From assembly GCF_933775445.1 (NCBI RefSeq), contig NC_065877.1, positions 28,272,001 to 28,336,000 of the forward strand: a stretch of DNA of 64,000 bases, given 5' to 3'. Under the pieces are notes generated by a model. That model had not been told where the DNA came from. It did no database searches and worked only from the letters and a program-made list of their open reading frames with translations. This stretch comes from Argentina anserina (Eukaryota > Streptophyta > Magnoliopsida > Rosales > Rosaceae). Of the stretch, positions 51,007-62,198 are shown piece after piece (within the stretch, counting starts at the first letter, position 1; every line of letters begins with the position of its first letter). Position numbers and translations under genes: made by a program.

Positions 51007-51098
51007 GTTTTCTGCTTTTCAATAAAAGAAGTCGGTTCTAATAGAGAGAGACAGAGTTGTCTGCTTTTCCATAAAAGAAGTCGGTTCTAATATATAGG
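51007..51098 (-). promoter_or_regulatory. Leader and TATA region of the QRT3-like gene with a 49-bp tandem duplication
   Basis: The unit gttttctgcttttcaataaa... at 51007 is repeated at 51056 (gttgtctgcttttccataaa...), period 49, with few differences. A GA run separates them from the start codon. CTATATATTA on the minus strand at about 51089-51098 is a plausible TATA box, putting the duplication in the transcribed leader. Confidence 0.55.
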
Positions 51099-53180
51099 CA
51101 TGGAAAAATTATTTTATGTACTGCTTATATAGTATTTTAATGTTATTGATATATATTTTTTATTTTATTTGTTTTTGATTAATTATTTATATTTAAATAT
51201 ATATTTTATTTTACCACGTGCATATTTATTACATTATGAATAATATAATTAGTTAGATACACTACGTGACAGTGTCAAATAATTACTCAATTCGATAATA
51301 ACCCTATAATATCGAAAATTATTCCAGGTAGGAGTAGGATTTTTCTTTCTATGTGGGGCGGAGTACAGCAGTGTAATCCTTTTTTGAAAAAAAAAATTGG
51401 TAAAGACGATTTTCTCTCCTATGCATCAAAATTAATGTAAGTGAGACAATATCATGCTGAAAAGATATCAGCCCTAAACCCGATTCAATATAATTGGTAC
51501 GTAAGAATTTTGCAACAAACGTATCAACTTTGGAGTACTCTCTTCAAAACTAAACAACTATAGTAGCTTCGAATTTTCGAAAGGAATGTAGATTACCATT
51601 AGACTTCTATAATTAGGTAGTTCTTGACCAGCAGCATGGAACGTGCTACTGATCTAGGCTGGCTGGGCGGCGTTCAGTTCATAAGTTCTTAGTACGGCAT
51701 ATTGACTTTATAGCGCCACAAAAGTCTAGGCAAGCAAATGAAAAAGAACACTACGGGATGAAACTTAAGTTTCTCGTGATATCAGTATACATGCATGGCC
51801 AGTTAGGCTGATTAAATTAAACAAGTAGTCCGGTTACGAAATTGATCAGTCAAATTATTGGTTAGTTTTGTAGGTCCATATACTAAGACCTCTAATGTAG
51901 TAATGTATTTAATTTATTAGGTCCATATGCTAAAACTCATTTCCATAGAAACGGGCGCAGCTAAAAAGTTAGGTCCGAGTTTTTACAAAAAGTCGTCCGA
52001 GTTGTTATGGCTTAATTTCCCTGTGATCTGGTCAATTTAATTTGTTTTAACTTCAAACTTGATCACTACTATAGCCATCAGGTTTACAACTCTGATAGGC
52101 CCTTGCTTTCCCCGTTTAAGTCATTTTCTTCAATTCGCAATTCTTTGTTCAATAGATTACTAGAACATGCATCATTAGATTTCTAAGCTTTGTTGTTGTA
52201 TGTCAAAATTATTTTAGTGTTAGACAAAATTTTCTTACGAAACACTAGCTAGATGGAAAATTGGAAAAATAATAAATCCATAATTATAAGATTACCCAAA
52301 TGAGGGCACTAATAAACTAAAAAACAACCAATATTTACATAATGTTATGCTTTTGCAGTACTTTGGCATGCATTTTCGCTCTCATTCTTTTTCCTTAACT
52401 AATCTTAATTCTTTGTTTTCAATTACTCTACTAGAGCAGATAACAAATTAAGGGAAAACATCTTTGTACACATGAAAAATATTAGAGCAGATGATAGGTG
52501 CACCCTTATTATCGCTAGCTATAATTATTATACAACTCGTACGTACAGATGCATGCGAGTTTTTGTGTCAAAATAACATATACTTATCTTTGTTTAGACA
52601 GTTGTACGTATCTAAAACCCTAACTACCGAGAAAAGGAAAATATGTTGTTCCAAAAACAGTAAATAACCAGCATGAAAAAATTTAAAATGATATATACTC
52701 AAGTTGGCTCGACAAAGGAAATTAACATGCCCTAGTCATGAAAAACTAAAATTGGCAATGTCACAACCCAGACCATGCATGAGTGCTCACAAAATATAGC
52801 AAAACTAACAACAATTTGAAATTGAAAGGCAGGCCTTAGATCTCTCCTGTCCGGAACTCAACTTCCATCCGACACACAAAACAACCCATTTGCGCTGTCA
52901 ACTTCATGCACACTAAAAACATTGTCAATTTCATGGACCATGGCTTTCTAATTTCTTCAGCATTTTCTCACCACCTCCTCCTCTCCTTTGGATTTGGCCC
53001 CTTCACGCCCACCCCCACCCCCACCCCTCACGCCTCCTCCTCTTCAATCCGACAATCCCATCACACCTTACGTGAACGATAAGCTAGAAGGCAGCATCAT
53101 TATCAGTTCATGTAATTGAGGGTACGTATAGTCTGAAAATTAACCCTAATACTGGTGTGTGCAAAACATCTTTGCATGTT
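51099..53180. promoter_or_regulatory. Shared upstream region of two divergent genes
   Basis: About 2.1 kb separates the QRT3-like gene (minus) from the receptor kinase (plus). No other gene is seen. A C-rich tract (ccacccccacccccacccc) lies at about 53008-53028, within 160 bases of the receptor kinase start codon. A clear TATA box for the plus-strand gene is not evident. Confidence 0.4.
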
Positions 53181-55860
53181 ATGGGCGCGCATATGGCTAT
53201 GGCTAGGCTTATGCGCGCACCAACTCCATCATTCTTGCTTGCTCTCGTTGTAGCTGCGCTTTCGTTTATGAACATGTTGCCTTTTGGTTTGCCGGACGCA
53301 ACCGCCGACGCCCTGTTAGAGTTCAAGAATTCTTTGGGGAAAAGTTCCGTAGTTCTTTCCGATTGGGGTGTTTCTCCGAACCCATGCAATGGCGACAAGG
53401 GGGTTTGGCTTGGTATGCTTTGCTTTGATGGGAAGGTTAGGGGCGTGAAACTTGAAAAGATGGGGTTACAGGGAACGCTAAAGGTGGAACCTCTCGCGAA
53501 GTTGCCATATTTGAAGACTCTAAGCTTCAGGAACAACTCATTCCAAGGTCCATTGCCTAATCTTAGTTTAATTAAGAAATTAAGGTCAGTGTTTTTGTCA
53601 GATAATAACTTCTCGGGGGAGATTCCTGATGAGGCATTTGACGGTTTGAATTACTTGAGGAGACTGCATTTGGGAAGAAATGATTTCTCAGGCGAAATCC
53701 CTTCATCTCTGGCCGAATTGCCTAATCTTTACGAGGTGGAGCTTGAGGATAACAATTTTAGCGGCGAAATCCCTGATTTCAAAAGCACGCAGTTAGCTAC
53801 TGTGGATTTCTCTAACAATGATTTAGAGGGAGAAATCCCAAAAAGCTTGAGCTCGTTGGACTCTAAATTTTTTGAAGGTAACTAATTAATATTTCATGCA
53901 TGCTTGAGGCTAGGGTTTCTTGCTATACATATAGATAAATTATTAACTTTGATGTTAGAGTGATTTCATTTATATCACACAGTTGTAAATATACATATAG
54001 ACGTACATTGGAAAACAACCATTAATAAGTGAGACATCAAACCATAAAGATATTATGTACTCAAATGTAACTATATATGCACCGACAAATCTATATTTGT
54101 GGTCATTTTATATAAATTTGAACTAAAATTACATTAAAATATATATAAAATTGTATTACGTCATCACATTGACAGACAATTTGTTCATAATCCTAAAAAC
54201 TATCATAGTTGGAGTGATATTTTCTAATAGAATTCTAAATAACTCTCCTTATGTGACTACGTACATCTGCTACATGTATGCATGTATCTAGCTAGCACTC
54301 AAGAAAATTAAAGACGAGTACTTGCAGCCATACTAAGTAATCATTATTCAGCGTAACTAGCACCTTGACATCTGAGTGAATTTGATCGAAATGCAGGAAA
54401 CGATAGGTTATGTGGTGGGACTACGGGAGTAGTTTGTATCTTCCCTCCTGCTCCTGCTCCTTCTCTACCGCCAGGTCCATCTCCAGCTCCATCCGCCGTT
54501 TCTTCCGGCAAGTCATCACTCGGATTGAAAATAGCCTTGGGTATTGTGAGTGTTCTGCTCATATTACTCATTATTTCTGTAATTCTGATCTTCGTCAAGA
54601 AGAGAAAGCAACAGTCGGAATTAGACCGGGCGGAGTTGTTGGATAATTCCTCCAAGTACACGGCAGGAACCGCAAGCCAGATCGATACCAAGTCAGTGGA
54701 AAATAATAATATAAACCATCCAGCAAGGAGGGGTGGTGAGCAAGGAAAATTGTCATTTGTGAGGGATGACAGGGAGCGGTTTGATTTGCATGATCTGCTT
54801 AGAGCCTCAGCTGAAATCTTGGGGAGTGGGAACTTCGGAGCTTCATACAAGGCTTTGATACTAACTGATGCTGTAGTGGTCAAGAGGTATAAGCAAATGA
54901 ACAACGTGGGAAGAGAGGAGTTCCATGATCACATGAGAAGGCTTGGGAAATTGACACACCCTAACTTGTTACCACTTGTGGCCTATTATTATAGAAGGGA
55001 AGAGAAGCTTCTGGTATCTGACTTTGTGGAGAACAGTAGCTTGGCTTCTCATCTTCATGGTAGGTTTCTTGTTCTAATATACTATGTTATGTGCTTTGAT
55101 ATAGATATGATTAACATGTATATTATTAGAAAAATTAAAGTGATTCAAAGGTCTTTGATGAAATGCTTTATATGGATCTCTCATCCCGGTGTTGTACTTT
55201 CGTTTTTCAGGCAATCACAACCTGCATCAGCCTGTACTTGACTGGCCAACGCGTTTGAGAATAATCAAAGGCATAGGAAGGGGCTTGGCATACCTATACA
55301 ATACACTCCCAAGCTTGGTTGTACCTCATGGCCATCTCAAATCCTCCAATGTGCTTCTGGACGAAAACATGGAGCCCCTACTGAATGACTATGCTCTACT
55401 CCCCGTGATCAACATGGATCAAGCGCAACACCTCATGATGGCCTACAAGTCACCGGAATACGCGCAGCACCGCCGGATAACAAAGAAGACCGATGTGTGG
55501 TGCTTCGGGATAATCATCTTGGAGGTGTTGACAGGCAAGTTCCCAGAGAACTACATAATGCAAAGTTATGACAGCAAAGCCGATTTGGGGAGCTGGGTGA
55601 ACGGGATGATCAAGGAAAAGAAGACTAGTGAGGTGTTTGATCTAGAAATGGGGAATGTCGGTAACAGCAAAGGTGAACTTCTAAAGCTGTTGAAGATTGG
55701 AGTGAGCTGCTGTGAGGAGGATGTGGAGAGAAGGCTGGACCTGCATGAAGTTGTTGCCAAGATTGATGAGTTGAACGAGGGAGAAAGTGATGGAGACTAC
55801 CGCTCAAGTGTTTCAAGTGAAGGAGGAGAAGATGATGATCATACTTCTCTGGCTGTGTGA
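53181..55860 (+). CDS. PRK-type leucine-rich-repeat receptor-like kinase
   Basis: Plasma-membrane receptor-like kinase of LRR subfamily III, closest by motif to pollen receptor-like kinases (PRK4/5 type), which sense signals in pollen tubes. Exons: 53181-53877, 54397-55059, 55211-55860, giving 669 residues. The first ATG in frame is at 53181. The N-terminus has a hydrophobic signal segment (SFLLALVVAALSF). It is followed by an LRR N-terminal cap (ADALLEFKNSL...LSDWG) and about five LRRs with NNFSGEIP-type motifs. A Pro-rich linker (PPAPAPSLPPGPSPAP) precedes a transmembrane helix at about 278-299. The kinase domain has GSGNFG and VVVKRYK. The catalytic loop reads HGHLKSSN instead of HRDLKxxN, and DFG is replaced by NDYAL, so phosphotransfer activity is doubtful, as in related PRKs. 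The tail is acidic and Ser-rich. Confidence 0.93.
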
Positions 55861-57100
55861 TATATTTGCGAGGGGAAACACTATGAGCTACTTCTAAAAT
55901 AGCATTCCATGCCATGTACTGGCTGGTTGGGACCTGGGAAACTTTTTCATGTATAAAGAACTAGGTTTCAGCTAGCTAGCTTTCATTCATTCTCCTAAGA
56001 TGATGAATGTGCAGGAAGATATGGAAAGCAATGAAGAATTCTTATTTATTTTTTCTCTTTTTTTGGTGTACGTTATTTTTCTTTTGGATCAGGAAGTGCT
56101 TTTGATTATGTACGTACGTAGTTGTCTGGGGATGATTTCTTGTATCGTTTTGGTGTAATGGGAATTTATTAGTTTATGAAACTAGTTAGGTTCAGTCTGT
56201 CTTTCATTTTTTTTTCTTTTTGTTTCTTCTTATTGTGATAGACGGGGCAATTGCACTCCTCTTCCCCCCCCCCCTCGGATTTTCCGAAGCTTTTCGTTTC
56301 ACGTACAGTACGTTTAGCTTTAATTTCTTCGAAAAAAAAAACGATGAAAGAAATGAAACCTAGCTAGCAGAGGTCTGCACCTTCCTCCCTTCTCAATGCT
56401 GCTGCATGGTGGTTCTCCAGTCTGCACCATCTGCTTTGGTGCCCAAACCAAATGGGTAATCAACCTTGGGATATTTTAGTGAGATTTGAATTGCGACCGC
56501 TGAGTTACGCTAGCTAAACAAATGCCAGTGTCAAATTAATATTGGGAACCTCCCCAGTAGGCAGTAGCGTTTAACTCTCAGAGCTGAGAGCTTTCACTTT
56601 AGGTTAATTTGCATTGTGTTAGATTGTTTTCATTTGACCTTTCATAACTCATTTTTAATAGATTCATGGGTTCATATAAAATCCCTATAGCTTTGGGATA
56701 CTCCCGTTTTAATGGGATTTTTGTTTAGCATTATTTGTTACTAAATTTCGCTATATATGTAAAAAAACAAAAGCCAATGGAAAAGATAAAGAAAACGAGA
56801 GACTTGAGATGGTGTTCTGCGAGCCCTAGTCTATTTCTGGTAGCCTACTCATTATCATTGTAAGGTCTCTATTTGAAATCCCAAAATAGAGAGGTTTGTG
56901 CACCTCTTCTTGTAAAAATCTGATGCTGTCTGAGTTTCAGAAGTTACGAGAGGTTTTGTTTAAGGCCTCATCATGTCAGGTTCATGTACAGAGTGATATC
57001 ATGATTTGATTTTGTACCCCAATTTCTGACGTCCAAGCTAGGAACTAATTAATTTGGTTCCTCATAGTAAGTGTAGGAACCTTTAATCTGTAAACAAAGT
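55861..57100. other. Intergenic between the two kinase genes
   Basis: 3' region of the receptor kinase and upstream region of the next gene. A poly(C) run of about 12 lies at 56264-56275. No gene seen. Confidence 0.4.
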
Positions 57101-60100
57101 ATGTGGGGGTATAACAAAGGTGGTAATGCAATGAAGACGAAGGGAGGAGGTGCAGGAGGAGGAGGAAAGGGGTTGGTCTCCGTCGCCATAGACAAGGACA
57201 AAGGAAGCCAAAATGCATTGAGGTGGGCTGCTGAGAATATTCTCACCAGGGGCCAAGCTGTTGTTCTAATTCATGTTGTTCACCGTCAAAATGCAACAAA
57301 TTCATGTAAACATCGCTCTCTCCTTTTTAGCTTTGCTATTTTCTACATATGTAAGTTCTGTAATAACAAGTTCAACTTTTGGTTTGCAGTGGCCGGAGCC
57401 AATGCCCTTATCTGTGATACAAACAACACACCTAGCTCCCCGCACAAACAACAGCTCGAAAATATGACCAAAAATCTGTTCCTCACATATCATTGCTATT
57501 GTACTCGAAAGGATGTAAGTTCTGGATTGGTCACAATTTCCCTTCTAGGGGCAGCAAAATGCCTCACCTGTCTTTTGCCTGTTGATTGGCTTCTCACGCA
57601 AATGCATCTGTTTTTCTCAGATACAATGCCTTGATGTAATTCTTGAAGATACAGATATTGCAAAAGCATTAACCGAGTATGTTTCTTATGCTGCAATTGA
57701 GACTCTGGTAGTTGGAGCTCCAGCAAAGCATGGTTTTATGAGGTAATTGCCTCAATTCGCTTATTTACTTTAATCTAATTCAAGATAATAAGTAGTTTTA
57801 TACACACAGAATGGACTTCCACATTTTTAGCCACCTAGGTTTGCGAACACGAGTACCTTGACAAACAAGAAATGATCGGATGCTATCAGTTTTTCATTTC
57901 CCTTAGTTGTGTTTAGCCTTGAACAGTTTATGTAGGCAATGTTCAGATATCACCTTTTTCGTATACGGTTAGTTTCAACAGTATTTTTCTGATGCAGATT
58001 CAAGTCATCAAATATGGCAAGCAGTGTCTCAAAAGGAGCACCAGATTTCTGCACAGTATATGCCATTTCCAAAGGGAAAATCTCTTCACAACGTAGTGCT
58101 TCCCGTGCTGCTCCATATACATCTCCACTACTTTCAACCATTGAGTCCCTAAACAATCAAGCTGCTAGTAAAGCATCTGAAACACCTAAAAACATGTACT
58201 TAAAAGGTTTGTTTCTCCAGATAATTAATGTAACTCATTTTGGTTTAAGTAATTACTAACTCAAAGTGCGATATCTTGACTCTAAATCGAGCAGCCAAGC
58301 CATCGTTCAAGCCTCGCCACTTGCCAGAGGATCCATTCAGGTTAGTATTGGTTCAGTATGCATTAATTATGATGTGTTAAACTGATAATGCCATTTGTTT
58401 TACATATGAGTTTATCCCATCATCTTGAATGAAAACAGATCGCCATTTGCTAGAGGTGGAGGAGGTTTTACAAAAGGAAGGATTAGTGGAGGGTTCTCAG
58501 AGTCCGAAAGTGACATATCATTTATAAGCTCTGACAGAGCAAGCACAGACCGTGCTTCATCAGTAATGTACGAGTATATTGATCAAGGCCGAGGAGGGCG
58601 GCTATCTACCAGCTCCGATCACAGTTTTGGTTCAACCCGCATGGGACCTAGGCTCGATCTTAATGCTATGCATGATTTCTCAATGGTGTCCCAGGACACC
58701 AGCCTAACATCATCTTCATGGTCATCACAAAACCTGGTAAGGACATGATATTCTTGAAGAAATGTCTATCTTATCAGGCATTGTAGCTTGCAAATGAACT
58801 AGTGCTTTCAAACTCACACAGGATGAAGTTGAAGCTGAGATGAGGAGGCTAAAGCTGGAGCTAAAGCAAACAATGGACATGTACAGCACAGCATGTAGAG
58901 AAGCACTTACAGCTAAACAGAAGGTTGATCATCATAAGAAAATCTTCTTTCTGCTTTCTTAAGATTGCATGGTATCTTTTTAATGTCGTCTGAGTCCACT
59001 ACAGGAAATGGAGTTGCACAATTGGAAGGCTGTAGAGGAACAAAAGCTAGAGGAGGCACGATTGGCTCAAGAAGCTGCAATTGCTGTTGCAGAGAAAGAA
59101 AAAGCTAGGTGCAAAGCAGCCATGGAAGCAGCTGATGCTGCTAAGAGAATTGCAGAGTTAGAATCACAAAAACGAGCACATACAGAAATGAGAGCCCTCA
59201 GGGAAGCAGAGGAAATGAGGAAGGTATTAGATAATCTAGCCCAAACTGATACGAAATACAGGAGGTATAGCATTCAGGAGATTGAAGCAGCAACAGAACA
59301 CTTCACTCCAAGTCGAAAAATTGGGGAAGGAGGTTATGGTCCTGTCTATAAGTGCTATCTTGATCACACGTCAGTTGCAGTCAAGGTCTTGCGTCCAGAT
59401 GCAGCTCAAGGAAGGTCACAGTTTCAGCAAGAGGTGAGGGTCAGGAATCAAGTTTAGTTAATAACTTAATATGATGATCAACTGATATATGCTTAAAGTA
59501 TTTTCCAAGGTAAGTACATAATAAGAAATAATTGCAACTAAATTGCCAAATCTTTTCTAATGACATCAGTGAAAACTTGATTCTGCTTAGGGTTTAGACA
59601 ATAGTACTGTGATCTACATGTTACTGTTTCCTCTGGATTTTTCAATGTAAACCAACAATATGTCCTTGGAAATCTGATATTATGTTAATGTAAGAAAGGT
59701 TGTTGCAAAAATTTAAATCTAACCTCTTTTACCATGATATAATGCAGATTGACATACTCAGCTGCATTCGACATCCCAACATGGTGCTACTTCTTGGCGC
59801 TTGCCCCGAGTATGGCATTTTAGTCTACGAATATATGGCCAATGGAAGCTTAGAGGACCGGCTCACAAGGAAAGGGAACAGCCCACCTCTGTCTTGGCAA
59901 CTCAGGTTTCGAATTGCAGCTGAGATTGCCACAGGCCTTCTGTTTCTCCATCAGACCAAGCCAGAACCTTTAGTGCACCGTGACCTGAAGCCCGGAAACA
60001 TTTTGTTAGACCACAATTATGTAAGTAAGATCAGTGACGTAGGGTTGGCCAGACTAGTCCCAGCTATAGCTGAAAATGTGACTCAGTACCTGATGACATC

Positions 60101-60673
60101 AACAGCTGGTACATTTTGCTATATAGACCCCGAGTACCAACAGACAGGCATGCTTGGTGTGAAATCTGATGTCTACTCCTTAGGCATTATGCTTTTGCAA
60201 TTGATAACATCAAAGCCACCAATGGGATTGACTCACCTCGTTGAAAGGGCAATTGAGAGGGACAAATTCGCTGAGGTTTTGGACCCTGATGTGCTTGATT
60301 GGCCTGTTGAAGAAGCCTTGAAGCTAGCAAAGCTTGCATTGCAATGCGCGGAACTCAGACGCAAAGATAGGCCAGATCTGTGCACTGTTGTACTGCCAGA
60401 GCTAACTAAGCTGAGAGAACTTGGTGAAGAAAATATGACCTTCACGTTCTCAGGAGGCGGTACTGGCCCTAATTCCACAACTAACAGCAATGTAGATCAA
60501 CAGGTATGACCCCTTCATATCCTATTTTAGAAACATTTTAGCTCCTCTCATAAGTAATAAGTTTATGCATATAAATTTTTGAACATCTTTTGCAGGAGAT
60601 AATAGTGAGTGATCCACAGCTCAAGAGCCACTCCAGCACATCTTCACAGCCAGAAAATCAGCAGGGCTCATGA
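57101..60673 (+). CDS. Universal-stress-protein domain plus receptor-like cytoplasmic kinase
   Basis: Likely cytoplasmic Ser/Thr kinase of the RLCK-IX group, whose members join an N-terminal USP-like domain to a kinase; several relatives also have a C-terminal U-box. Ten exons: 57101-57305, 57390-57514, 57621-57742, 57998-58206, 58295-58340, 58439-58736, 58822-58923, 59005-59433, 59748-60503, 60596-60673, giving 679 residues. The USP-like part spans about 24-185 (VSVAIDKDKGSQNALRWA; TLVVGAP). A Ser-rich linker follows to about 225, then a charged coiled coil at about 226-335 (EEARLAQEAAIAVAEKEKA). The kinase has GEGGYG at about 366, VAVK Lys at about 386, HRDLKPGN at about 479 and DVG in place of DFG at about 499, as is usual in this group. 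It ends soon after the kinase, so there is no U-box and no ubiquitin-ligase role. Confidence 0.93.
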
Positions 60674-61587
60674 GAAACAATTTTGAGTTTTTGAAAATAA
60701 GCAGGAAAGATAGATTCAATGATTTGCTAATTAGGCTGGCAGAGTTTCTTTTCCTCTCTCTCGTCAATTGCAATTTTGGCTCCCGAACACTTTTGCTCGA
60801 GTAAGTTAACTAGATGGCATTAGATTCATAGTCTGCGGCAGCTACGGCCAATTGCTCTCATGTAACTATGATCGACACTCAAGCCTTACACATGTAAATA
60901 TTAACGATCAAAATGTGTTTAATGAGCTTGTTTTAATCAAAAGAAATGTTATGTACCTGTGTCCTTGTTATTAGTATATTTTCAGTTCCATGATGGAAAT
61001 GAAAGCTTGGAATTGGACAAAATGATGTTCGTTTGTTCAGCAACATTGTACTCTCCAAACAACAAACAAAAAATGTATAATGTTAACTCGTTTTGCAATC
61101 ACTTGGGAACTGTGTTAAGTTCATCAAATAACAAATTTCAATAATTGAATAGTTCTGAATTTTGAATCACATTATCATGAAAATCGTATCATCACGAAAG
61201 TTTGAGAAAAGTGTAGTGTCTTAAAACGTAGACCTATCATGTGTTCAAACACTTCAATAATTCTCAGGTTATACTCTTTCAGTTCGTCTAAAAAAAAACA
61301 AGGTTTTTTTTGTCGATTAATTCTATCAGTTGTACGGATGATTTCTTCTTGCGGTATTTATTCTTAAAAAAAAAAACTATAGAATGTAAAACGTGGCACT
61401 TTCAAAACTGGCCGATGTGTCATCGTAATACCAAAACGTGTCTAGTAGACAGTGATCTCTAATGTTCATCCATTTTAATTTCATGATACTCCAAAGTAAC
61501 CAATTCACCTGTCACTTGTGTTGGAACTAGAAGGATGAAACAACCTCTGAACCTATATTGATCAGAAGCAAGACCACAAAAGGAACA
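60674..61587. other. Intergenic, no gene seen
   Basis: 3' flank of the USP-kinase and upstream sequence of the broken gene. AT-rich with short A and T runs. Confidence 0.4.
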
Positions 61588-62128
61588 ATGGGACAAGGCG
61601 AAGAAGTATTGAAGACCAAAACTGAGGATGCCCAAGTAGAAATCCAGGTACTTTCTTTCTCAGTTTCATTGATAGGAAGGTTCTGAGTGCATGAGGAAGT
61701 AGTAGTTACTATGAAGCATCAATCACTCTTGGATTTGCGCGGGGGGGGGGGGGGGATGATATTTTTCTTTTACAGGAAGGTGAACAAAGAAGAAGCTCAC
61801 AGTTCAGATGATGTGCAGCGCTTGTACATTGTTTTGAGGGCAGGGTCTGGTGAGGGGGCGATTGAAGAGAAGCAAGACCCGGCTTCAGGAAAGGAAGGGG
61901 CAAAGAGGAAGGGGTCAGATTCTGGGGATGAAGGAGGTTCTGGTGGTAGTGAAAGTGAAGGTGGACATGGGAAGCAGGAGGTGAACATTGAGAAGTAACC
62001 ATTGCTGAGGTTCATAGAGATGGGAAGGAAAAGCCTTCCTGATCCAAGCAAGAAAAGGAGACCGTATTGGGGTTTTGTGGAGTTGGTCATAACAAAAATA
62101 GATGATGTCAAGTCTTCCCTTCAAGGAG
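61588..62128 (+). pseudogene. Broken plant gene of unknown function, cut off by an LTR
   Basis: Exon 1 is 61588-61647 (MGQGEEVLKTKTEDAQVEIQ, donor CAG|GTACTT). Exon 2 most likely begins at 61780 (acceptor AAG after a pyrimidine tract) with VNKEEAHSSDDVQRLYIVLR. It continues as a charged, Gly/Ser-rich segment and reaches TAA at 61996-61998. After that stop the same frame remains open and sensible (PLLRFIEMGRKSLPDPSKKR, then RPYWGFVELVITKIDDVK) up to a donor at 62128 (GGAG|GTATAT). This looks like a single nonsense change inside a once-longer exon. The following intron is interrupted at 62199 by an LTR, so the 3' exons are displaced beyond the window or lost. I believe relatives exist as uncharacterised plant proteins, but the family is unnamed to me. 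A run of about 15 G at 61741-61755 lies in the intron. Confidence 0.65.
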
Positions 62129-62198
62129 GTATATGTTTTCCTCAACTTATACGCTTTTCAATCAAGTAATATGTTATTAGTTGAGAAAGAGCATAACA

